Source of the DNA: Symbiodinium sp. CCMP2592
Lineage: Eukaryota > Sar > Dinophyceae > Suessiales > Symbiodiniaceae
Assembly: GCA_905221615.1 (NCBI GenBank)
Contig: CAJNDT010002779.1
Coordinates: 602,001 to 666,000 of the forward strand
Direction of reading: 5' to 3'
DNA: 64,000 nucleotides
Shown: positions 57,000-64,000 of the stretch, one piece after another
Numbering within the stretch: the stretch's first letter is position 1
How the letters are laid out: every line of letters begins with the position of its first letter
Made by a program: the position numbers and the translations under genes
The notes under the pieces: model-generated
What the model saw: only the letters and a program-made list of their open reading frames with translations
Database searches by the model: none
What the model was told of the DNA's origin: nothing

Positions 57000-57106
57000 T
57001 AAGCATAAGCAGAGCCCTGCGACCTTAACCTCGCCAGCGCCACACCGTAATAACCCTAAGCGCCGAGACCCCCTGATCCCCTTCTAAGCCATAAAAACCC
57101 TAAAGC

Positions 57107-57150
57107 CCCGGGTTTAGGGTTTAAGGGTTTAGGGGTTTAGGGGTGTAGGG
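57107..57150. repeat. Telomere-type block, TTTAGGG orientation
   Basis: About five units. 57160-57640 has a family P-like right-end fragment (57440-57467) and no confident gene. Confidence 0.8.
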
Positions 57151-57641
57151 TTCCGTATAAGGCTTTGGGCTTAGAATTTCGTCTTCCGGCGGCTTGGAGG
57201 TTTAGGGATTGGGTTTCCGGAAGCAAGCACCCTTGCTAATCGCGCGGAATGAGCTGTTTGGAGGAAACCATTGAAGTTGCCAACATAAGCCCCCCGTCGT
57301 ATTCACATTCTACACCTTTTGGGGTGACTTACTGTATCAATATACTGAATATACTTGAAGCAATTCGCATTCATCTTCTATCCCTTTTACATAGCATTCC
57401 CTCATGGCCCCCAATGTATCTATAGTATAGTAGTCCCAATAACCCCATTCTAATTGTCAAGCCCCTACACCCTAAACCCTATTGGTACATTGTGGTACCT
57501 TGTAAGGAACCCCTTAAAGGAAACCTATGAAACTCTCTTCTAATTACCGAGACCCCAGTCCAAGACAGCAGTCCCACGCTGGAAGTTTGACAAGGCTTGG
57601 GCAGCAGGCTTTGGCGAAAAAGGAGTTCCTGGCTCACGGTA

Positions 57642-57751
57642 CCTGTAGGCTCATACCCTACCCCTTTTTTAGGATGCCGTGCTTTGTGGTTAGGATCTGT
57701 TGTATGGAAAATTAGATACCCTAAAAAAGCGGTAGGGTATGAGCCTACAGG
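57642..57751. mobile_element. Foldback element, single-copy family (O)
   Basis: CCTGTAGGCTCATACCCTAC to its complement ending CTACAGG, 110 bp, flanked by TA. Confidence 0.87.
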
Positions 57752-57814
57752 TAGACTGACAAGACCCATCATGATGAAGCAAACTCCTACAGAACTACAG
57801 GATCTATCTGTCTA

Positions 57815-57960
57815 TCTCTCTCTATATATATATACATATATATATATATATGTCTTTGTGTACACTTGTACATACATATGTATATATACAGAGATATGTA
57901 TATGTATATATGGAGTTATGTATGTATATTGGCAAAGATAAAGATAGATATATGGATCTA
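57815..57960. repeat. TA/TATG microsatellite
   Basis: (TA)n at 57823-57850, then GTATATATAC and AGATAGATAT stretches. Confidence 0.88.
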
Positions 57961-58109
57961 CCATGAAATGCCGAACACCTTTCTTTCATAACTGTTTTGA
58001 GCATCTCCCAGCCTAGAAGCACCGGGCAACTGCAAAATAGCTTCAAAACCGTAGCCCCAGTCCCGAAGCCCCACCAGACTGGAGGGTATTTGGGGTAGTT
58101 AGGGATTTA

Positions 58110-58242
58110 CTTGGAGGGTCGGGGGACTTAGTAACTGATTATTTTAGGGACTTAATAAGTACCATAACCCCAATTAGGGTCCCTTTTAGGGTACTTATAA
58201 GTCTACTAACTAACTACTTACTAAGTCCCCCAACCCCCCAAG
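58110..58242. mobile_element. Foldback element, family C
   Basis: CTTGGAGGGTCGGGGGACTT to AGTCCCCCAACCCCCCAAG, 133 bp, flanked by TA. Nearly identical to 4757-4888. Confidence 0.9.
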
Positions 58243-58429
58243 TACAAGTGGTTTCTAGGCTTCCGGATTCAGGCATTCGGTTTGAGTTGCACCCGTGGCC
58301 AAACTGGTGGGGGGGGGTGGCCTGAGAGCCAACCCTTGATAAGGGCCAGCGCTCCAGTTAGGCATGCCCTAGTTTACACCCTGCAGCATGGGCTGCTTCT
58401 TGTAGTTCGAGGGTGCGCTTCAAGTAGCC

Positions 58430-58600
58430 TTAAGGTACCGGTGTCCGCCTAAACCCCAAAACCCCCAAACCTAAACCTCAATAGAAGCCCTTATCGACAC
58501 CCTTAAAGGAGGAACCCAGAGCCCTTAATAGAAGCCCTTAAAGGAGGAAGCCCTTGAAGGAGGAACCTCTAAACCTTCCACCCCGGACCGACTCAACAAA
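58430..58600. repeat. Short CCTTAAAGGAGGAA repeats
   Basis: GAAGCCCTTA plus AAGGAGGAACC occurs three times. No gene seen. Confidence 0.6.
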
Positions 58601-58641
58601 TTTCTGATCTAGCGCGCGAGGCCCCAAGACCTTTGGCTCTA

Positions 58642-58761
58642 CTTGGAGGATAAGGGGACTTAGTAAGTACAACCATAAGTACCTTAACTGGGGATATAAC
58701 CAAAACTAAGTATAGTTACCTTAATTATAACCCTAGTTCCCAAGTCCCATGATCCTCCAAG
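58642..58761. mobile_element. Foldback element, family C
   Basis: CTTGGAGGATAAGGGGACTT to AAGTCCCATGATCCTCCAAG, flanked by TA. Confidence 0.88.
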
Positions 58762-58935
58762 TAGGGTTTCGGATTCAGGGTCTATAGGGTTTTAGTGTTT
58801 TAGCATGTTTCAGGGTTCAGGGTTGCAGGTTTAGGATCAAGGCTTTAGGGTTTAAAGTTCAGGTTTTAGGGTCTCGGCTTTAGGGTTCTAGGGTCTAGGG
58901 TTCAGAGTTTTAGCGGCTAGGGTTTGGGGTTTTGC
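58762..58935. repeat. Degenerate TTTAGGG/TTCAGGG block
   Basis: GGTTTCAGGGTTCAGGGTTGC and TTTAGGGTTTAAAGTTCAGG-type units. Confidence 0.78.
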
Positions 58936-59137
58936 CGTGCCGGCCGGAACGCGAAGAAAAGACACGAGCATTTGTGTGTTTCTGGTCTGCTTGAAAAGGC
59001 TTCTAAAACGGGACTATGCTACACACGGGGTTCAGAGCTGGGTGGTTTTATCTTTGCAGGTAGGTTTGTGTGCATATATTTATATACATATATATATACA
59101 CATTATTAAATATAGTTGCATATAATAAGTAGACTGA

Positions 59138-59175
59138 TAGATAGATCGATCGATCGATCGTCAGGTAGATAGATA
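59138..59175. repeat. GATA/GATC microsatellite
   Basis: TAGATAGATCGATCGATCGA, then AGATAGATAAAG. Confidence 0.8.
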
Positions 59176-59283
59176 AAGTAGAGGATGCCCAGAACCGTAA
59201 GTCTTGTTATTGACTCCCTTAAATTTGCCACTAGGTAGTTGGTAACATTGTCTCCGGAGCCGGTGATAGCAAGCAGCCCCAGA

Positions 59284-59374
59284 TGGGAGTTTCCGAGAAT
59301 AGAGGGTACCTTATGTTGGGGTCCGTAGAATAAGGATCGTACTATTTAGGGTGCCCTCTTTTCGGAAACTCCCA
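59284..59374. mobile_element. Foldback element, family E
   Basis: TGGGAGTTTCCGAGAATAGAG to CTCTTTTCGGAAACTCCCA, 91 bp, flanked by GA as in copy 1. Confidence 0.88.
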
Positions 59375-59433
59375 GATCCCATTGATCTACCTATGCTTTA
59401 CATGTCAAGCTGTGCCCCAGAATGCTAACTTGA

Positions 59434-59625
59434 TTGAGATTCCAGCTCAGCATGAGGGCATGCAACCTCTTGCACTCGTGCCTGCAGCCGTGCCACTCAG
59501 ATTCTGTTGAGATTTTGCCCCTGTCGGAATCCCCCGGCAAGACATCTAGCAGCAATCTACTGGCACGGCAAAAGCAAGGATTCAAAGCCCCCGATCCCAA
59601 GGAGACCAAGCGCTCTTTACTCTAG
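59434..59625 (+). CDS. Coding-like frame, 63 codons
   Basis: FQLSMRACNLLHSCLQPCHS, then SVEILPLSESPGKTSSSN and a basic end KQGFKAPDPKETKRSLL, stop TAG. First of several consecutive plus frames in a repeat-poor 1.7-kb stretch. The minus strand is open too. Confidence 0.37.
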   Translation: MRFQLSMRACNLLHSCLQPCHSDSVEILPLSESPGKTSSSNLLARQKQGFKAPDPKETKRSLL

Positions 59626-59639
59626 GGCTTAGGTTTTGC

Positions 59640-59834
59640 TTGGGTTTCCCCAGTTCTGCCCCGATTCATCCCCGGGGCTGCACATCGGTGTGCTATTGTC
59701 AGCAGCGCAGTGGAGGAGGTGCGGAGATGTCGGATAGGGCTGAGCATGTAGGGTCTAGGGTTGTGCGTGTGGCTGAGTATGAGGCGTCGGTGGAGTTAGC
59801 ACTAGTATTCCTGAGGCTGCGTTGGCATCTGTAA
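59640..59834 (+). CDS. Coding-like frame, 64 codons
   Basis: Contains CTSVCYCQQRSGGGAEMS, then EHVGSRVVRVAEYEASVE and ALVFLRLRWHL. CTATTGTCAGCAG near 59697 could be an acceptor for the second part. Confidence 0.35.
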   Translation: MGFPSSAPIHPRGCTSVCYCQQRSGGGAEMSDRAEHVGSRVVRVAEYEASVELALVFLRLRWHL

Positions 59835-59841
59835 GATATAG

Positions 59842-59909
59842 ACCACACTAGAATAACAGCCTTTGATAGGTCTTGGGCCATTAGTTCACCTACTTTTCGG
59901 AGTTTAGGT
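59842..59909. mobile_element. Family G element, decayed
   Basis: AGAATAACAGCC and GGGCCATTAGTTCACCTACT are recognisable. The ends are diverged. Confidence 0.55.
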
Positions 59910-60018
59910 AACGCCCCTCGAAGAGGATGGGTCCGGAACTTGCTTTGGGGCCCACACCGGTTCGGGCTTCTACCGGTGCGAAACAGGGTCAGAAGCAGAA
60001 CCGTAAGAATACCAGCAT

Positions 60019-60213
60019 TTGGCTGCTCACTGTAACTATATGTTTATGCCGCAAGATGAGAATCGAGAGGAGGTAACAGCAGAATCAGTAGAAGTACCGG
60101 CACGGTGGGAGAGTGATAGCACGACACGGACGCGATCAAACGGGCAGTTTAGTCCTAGTCAAGAAAAGCATGGGAATCCCACGAAGGCACCTGCTTACAC
60201 TGAGTCACTGTGA
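60019..60213 (+). CDS. Coding-like frame, 64 codons, acidic and serine-rich
   Basis: YMFMPQDENREEVTAESVE, then RWESDSTTRTRSNGQFSPS and KHGNPTKAPAYTESL, stop TGA. The composition resembles a disordered protein segment, not a repeat translation, and no minus frame of similar length overlaps. Confidence 0.4.
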   Translation: MAAHCNYMFMPQDENREEVTAESVEVPARWESDSTTRTRSNGQFSPSQEKHGNPTKAPAYTESL

Positions 60214-60363
60214 GCAACATGCATGCTAGTAATTAGAGCTTCGGGGATTGCATCAACGGCAGTGGAGTCCTCCGTAATGGCAGATACGCCAAGATGTCTT
60301 GCAAGCCTCCGACCAATCGCCCTGCGGTCAAGAGACTTCCAGCAAACCGCGCTCTAGTAGTGC

Positions 60364-60621
60364 TTGCTTCTTGCTTGCAAAAAAGCAACGAAAGTAGCAG
60401 TCGGTGTGAGAAGTAACAGAAACAGTGCCAGTGCCAGCGCCAGCGTCAGCACCAGCAGCACCCACAACCGCATCCGCACCAGCACCATCCAGCTCCAGCA
60501 GCAGGGTACTTCGGCAATACAGCAAGCTGCTGATTCTTGCATCTCACAGAGCAATCTGCAATTTATCTTCCCTAAACGTGCAAATATCTGTGCTCAAGTC
60601 CTGCCTGGAGTGGACATGTAA
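60364..60621 (+). CDS. Coding-like frame, 85 codons
   Basis: KKATKVAVGVRSNRNSASAS, then THNRIRTSTIQLQQQGTSAI and NLQFIFPKRANICAQVLPG. A CAGTGCCAGCGCCAG-type short repeat lies in the middle. An overlapping plus frame (60425-60673) and two minus frames are also open. Confidence 0.33.
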   Translation: MLLACKKATKVAVGVRSNRNSASASASVSTSSTHNRIRTSTIQLQQQGTSAIQQAADSCISQSNLQFIFPKRANICAQVLPGVDM

Positions 60622-60682
60622 ACCTGTGATAATTGGCAGAGAGTTGCAAGAAGAATCCTCTCGCTCGCTATGAGGACAAACG

Positions 60683-61097
60683 ATGGATCCGTGCTTTTGC
60701 CTGAAGGGCATAAGCAGTTGGGTCTATGTCGCCCGGATCCTCAGAATCACTGCGCTGTGGTATGGTTGGGCAAGGGTGGAATGCTGGGATGATCAGACAA
60801 AAGACGACTTGGGTGCTCCAGGCTACACGAGATCAGGGTCGAGGGTTCCCGGATGGCCCAAAGAGTGGTGTGTTGCATAGAAACCTGATGCCCCAAATCC
60901 CTGGAACGCCGGAAACTCCTAGCCACTCAACCGCCTCAACCCTAAATCCTCGAACCCCCAAGCCCCAAATGCTGCTGAGGCCAAAAGTCCGACGCCGCCC
61001 CCTCCACTTCCAATCGCAGGCCAGTGTTGAAAGTTTCTTCATGATACGAGTGATGGACAGTATCCCGCATTACATGAAGATTCCTCCTAAACTTTGA
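60683..61097 (+). CDS. Coding-like region, two overlapping plus frames
   Basis: Frame 60683-60880: SSWVYVARILRITALWYGW, then DDQTKDDLGAPGYTRSGS. Frame 60726-61097: QATRDQGRGFPDGPKSGV and later QSQASVESFFMIRVMDSIP. CCCTAAA-like codons (LNPRTPKPQ) lie at 60930-60970. Confidence 0.3.
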
Positions 61098-61149
61098 GAA
61101 ATGTTTCAGTTTATTTGGACCATGCAGATTTGTCCATCAGCTGATGACG

Positions 61150-61340
61150 ACGACTACTACAACTTGTACTACTACTACTACTACTACTCCTCCTCCTCCT
61201 CCTCCGCCTCCTCCTCCTCCTCCTACTACTACTACTACTACTACTGCTATTACTGCTGCTGCTACTGGTGCTGCTACTACCACTACTAGTATCATAACTA
61301 TTAGCACCACCACGACGACTACATTCACTATCACTATCTG
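61150..61340. repeat. TAC/TCC trinucleotide microsatellite
   Basis: ACTACTACAACTTGTACTAC, then (TAC)n, (CTC)n and (TGC)n. Reverse-complement type of the GTA tract at 36217. Confidence 0.93.
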
Positions 61341-61835
61341 GAGACCTCAGTCCTAGCTCTCAGATGAAAGTCTCTTGAGATAGCAACAGTGCCTGCAGCG
61401 TCCGGAACAAAACGGTGCTTGGCAAGTGCTTGACAGTAGAAGACTCGACGCAATAGCTCTGCTTGGCTTTCTGTCGATGCATCTTTGCATTTATAGTCGG
61501 ATCAAAAGAGCAAGGTAGGAAAAGTCAAGAGCTGCGGTATGTAGACCGGTCAAGCCACTGCAACCGCAGACTGAACACGGAGTCCTAGCTTGTCAACAGC
61601 ACACCCGAAGCCTCCAACGTCTCCTAAACATCCGGCACCCTTAACAGCAATAGTATTATGTTAGTTATGGTCCCCTTATAACTATACTTTCCTATGTCCC
61701 AAAACACGAATATACTTCTTGAGCCCCCTGTTTAAACCCTGAACCCGGAACCCTGAAGCCTCAAAGTTCCCTAGCCCGAAGCCCTAAGCCCAAGTACCCT
61801 GACGTGCACATGCAACCTTCTTCCCGAAGCTTAAA

Positions 61836-61897
61836 TGTGAGTTTCCTAAAATTTCGGGTACCTCATTTCGGGGTCCTTATTATAAGGATCCTACTAA
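61836..61897. mobile_element. Family E element, left half, cut by family G
   Basis: GTGAGTTTCCTAAAATTTCGG to AAGGATCCTACTA, where the family G element begins. The right half of E is absent. Confidence 0.65.
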
Positions 61898-61976
61898 CCT
61901 GGACCCCACAAGTATGCAGAATAACAGCCTTTTATAGGTTTTGGGCCATTATTTTACCTACTTTTGGGGGTCTAGG
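61898..61976. mobile_element. Foldback element, family G (79 bp)
   Basis: CCTGGACCCCACAAGTATGC to ACTTTTGGGGGTCTAGG. Confidence 0.86.
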
Positions 61977-62079
61977 TAAATGCTAGACATCATACACAAC
62001 CCCAAACCTTTTGCCTCCTACACATTATTCCGCCCAAACACACTTCAACCCTAAACATCTCGAAGCCTACCAGACGCTA

Positions 62080-62168
62080 CCCAGAGGCCCCAAAGTAGTT
62101 CCTTTTTGGGATTACCCATAGGATTCTATATATGAACCCCAAAAAGGAACTACTGTGGGGCCTTTGGG
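62080..62168. mobile_element. Foldback element, family D (copy 7)
   Basis: CCCAGAGGCCCCAAAGTAG to CTACTGTGGGGCCTTTGGG, 89 bp, flanked by TA. Confidence 0.9.
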
Positions 62169-62343
62169 TAAAGCCCAGCGACGGCAGGCCCGGGTGCTCT
62201 GAAATCCACCACTCCGGCTCCTGTGGTACCGCCGAACATGCCAGGGCACCGAGCTAGAGGATTCCCCAGCCACTACAGTGTCCTTAGGTTCCTTTAAAGG
62301 GATCTATAGGCTTTAGGGCCCCTTTTAGGGCTTCTTTAGGGGT

Positions 62344-62615
62344 CTACCCATAGTGTCCTTAGAATTTTTAAGTTTTGGTTCATATAAAACCAAGAGAATC
62401 TTGAAGATATTATCAAAAAGGTTTTGCACTTAGGATCTCCTATACTATACCCACAGGCCCCAAATGTAGTTCCTTTTGGGGGTTACCTTATAGAAGTCTA
62501 AATATCGACCCCAAAAAGGAACTACTTTGAGGCCTTAGGGTAGTGTCCTTAGGAATTATTTTAATTTGTGTTCATATAAAACCCAAGAGAATATTGAACA
62601 TATTATCATTATTAT
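62344..62615. repeat. 75-bp direct duplication around a family D element
   Basis: TAGTGTCCTTAGAATTTTTA with GTTCATATAAAACCAAGAG (62350-62425) recurs as TAGTGTCCTTAGGAATTATT with GTTCATATAAAACCCAAGAG (62541-62615). Confidence 0.85.
62450..62540. mobile_element. Foldback element, family D (copy 8)
   Basis: CCCACAGGCCCCAAATGTAG to CTACTTTGAGGCCTTAGGG, 91 bp, flanked by TA, between the two duplicated segments. Confidence 0.88.
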
Positions 62616-62665
62616 GGTTCTAAGGGGGATTCCCCCAGAAAGGGTTCATGTTCCCACATGATGCA

Positions 62666-62762
62666 AGAACCTGATTAAGAAACCCTGGGCCTATAACCCC
62701 AAACTGGTAGGATCCATACAAGGAGCCCTGATAAAGGCCCAACGTTCCTTAATCAGGTTCCT
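62666..62762. mobile_element. Foldback element, family I (copy 2)
   Basis: AGAACCTGATTAAGAAACCC to CGTTCCTTAATCAGGTTCC. Outside it, AGAAAGGGTTCATGTTCCC and ATACTTCGGACCCTTTAGG look like arms of a host F/H-type element. Confidence 0.78.
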
Positions 62763-62799
62763 ACATTAGTGGATACTTCGGACCCTTTAGGGATCGTGG

Positions 62800-63170
62800 T
62801 TGAAGGGTCCTGAATCTCTGAATAGCCAGAAATGTCAACAGTATTCCTTCAAAAGGGCTGCTTTGAAGGGCAATCTTTATGGGTGTTATAGTTGATATAC
62901 GGGTCCAGTGGAAAAGTACAGTAAGGTAAGGGATGATTTAGGAAGAACAGATGTACATTTTTTGGATTCGGTGGGAAAGAGTTAGGGCAGCTTTTCAGTT
63001 CGGCGTGCCAGATTTAGCAATGTAAGCCTGTGCTCCTTCATGCCGGGTTTGGGTTTAGGGTACTGTAGTATATGTAAATAGCAATCACTTTTCGCCTAGG
63101 CTGTTTGTAGCGGTGCTGGACTCTAGAGTAGCTTTCGAGCCTCCCGGGTTTTGGCTGCAGTCTTTTCGTT
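62800..63170. other. Unique DNA, no gene seen
   Basis: No frame with supporting edges. A short TTTAGGG patch at 63050. Confidence 0.4.
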
Positions 63171-63180
63171 AGGGCTCTGT

Positions 63181-63262
63181 GGGGGTTTCCGACAATAGGG
63201 GACTCTAATATAGCACCCTAAATAGTAGGATCCTTATTCTGAGGACCCCCAAAATTAGGGGT
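63181..63262. mobile_element. Family E element, right arm lost
   Basis: GGGGGTTTCCGACAATAGGG with AAATAGTAGGATCCTTATTC. The mirrored GGAAACTCCC end is missing. Confidence 0.65.
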
Positions 63263-63556
63263 TGTGTTGAGGGTGTTTCCAAGGGTAAAAGGAGGGACCG
63301 TTACTAAGGACCCCTAGGTATATACCCTTAATAGAGCCATTATATACCCATTCTATAGCCCATTATATCATAAACCCTAAACCCTAAACCCTCAATATAG
63401 CCCCTTATACTAGTCCTTATAGACCCCTTTAAAGGAACCCTCTTCCCTCTGGGGTAGGGGTCCCCATTAAGGGTCCCTCCTTTTCCCCTGTGGGTCTTTG
63501 TGTTTAGGAGCTCTTGAGTTCGAGGGCTTCCTCGCTGTGGGATCTTCGGCCTTTTT

Positions 63557-63690
63557 GGGGGGGGGGGGGGGGGGGGCCTAAACCCTAAACTCTAAAACCC
63601 TAAACCCTAAACCCTAAAACCCTAAACCCTAAACTCTAAAACCCTAAACCCTAAACCCTAAACTCTCAAACCCTAAACCCTAAACCCTAA
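63557..63690. repeat. G20 tract joined to a CCCTAAA array
   Basis: G run at 63557-63576, then CCCTAAA with CTCTAAAACCC variants to 63690, ending AAAGGGGGGG. A smaller CCCTAAA patch lies at 63369-63392. The remainder to 64000 shows no supported gene. Confidence 0.9.
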
Positions 63691-64000
63691 AGGGGGGGGT
63701 CGGAGTGCGACATCACTTTGGCGGAATTGGGCTGTTTCCGGTTATTGGGTTTAGGGTTTAGGTCGGAATTCGGCAAAGCTGTTGGGCAAATCAATGAGGA
63801 GGCCAGCCAGTTTGTAAGTTTTAGGGACCAGGACACGCAGGACGTTTGTTCGTTTTTGCTCTCGTAAAGCAAAACCTGCGCATAAATACAGTTTGTTTCA
63901 GACTATCTACATATAATGTGTGTGTATATATAAGTATATACACGCACACATGCGGATCCCTGAGGAACAGTATTGTTACTCACTGTATGGTGCCGGCAAG

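Overview
This window looks like eukaryotic nuclear DNA from a repeat-rich, gene-poor stretch of a protist genome. No bacterial operon, rRNA, tRNA, CRISPR array or autonomous transposase was recognised. The commonest motif is the TTTAGGG/CCCTAAA telomere-type heptamer, scattered as short degenerate interstitial blocks in both orientations. That heptamer is the telomere type of many alveolates (coccidia, chromerids, dinoflagellates) and of the green lineage. With base composition near 50% GC, an alveolate is my first guess, but the lineage is not settled by anything here. || Three kinds of sequence alternate along the whole window. (1) Telomere-type blocks and derived minisatellites, for example 12394-12862, a 31-bp unit with a period-3 higher-order pattern. 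(2) About 70 short foldback elements, mostly 79-135 bp, with long terminal inverted repeats. They fall into more than 15 families (called A, B, C and so on here), resemble miniature inverted-repeat transposons, and usually carry 2-bp target duplications (4 bp in family J). Several sit inside one another with a readable empty site, which shows that they moved. (3) Short unique islands of 30-500 bp that translate like protein and often sit between an AG and a GT. || Open frames cannot by themselves prove genes here. At about 3 stops per 64 codons, 64 kb of random sequence should give frames up to roughly 180 codons, and the non-repetitive frames seen do not exceed that. Coding entries are therefore exon candidates at low to moderate confidence. 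They are supported mainly by AG/GT edges, by codon-phase consistency, by position between CCCTAAA (upstream) and TTTAGGG (downstream) blocks, and in one case by an acidic Glu-Pro/Ala module that recurs on the + strand with the same phase at 26.9, 28.4, 29.4, 30.55, 30.8 and 32.5 kb, with looser copies elsewhere. || Layout: 0-0.4 kb, end of a possible gene; 1.6-6.1 kb, foldback elements and telomere-type DNA; 6.2-19.1 kb, telomere-type blocks with many exon candidates; 19.4-26 kb, the same with the K/J, L, C, M and H elements; 26.9-34.9 kb, the densest exon candidates including the Glu-Pro module; 35-39.8 kb, mostly foldback elements and a GTA microsatellite; 40-43.1 kb, another candidate gene body; 44-58.8 kb, foldback elements, TA/GA/ATGT microsatellites and scattered frames; 59.4-61.1 kb, a repeat-poor + strand cluster of frames; 61.1-64 kb, trinucleotide repeat, foldback elements and a G20 tract beside a telomere-type block. 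The simplest reading is one or more long + strand genes cut into small exons, with introns filled by mobile foldback elements. This remains an inference. No protein was identified by family.
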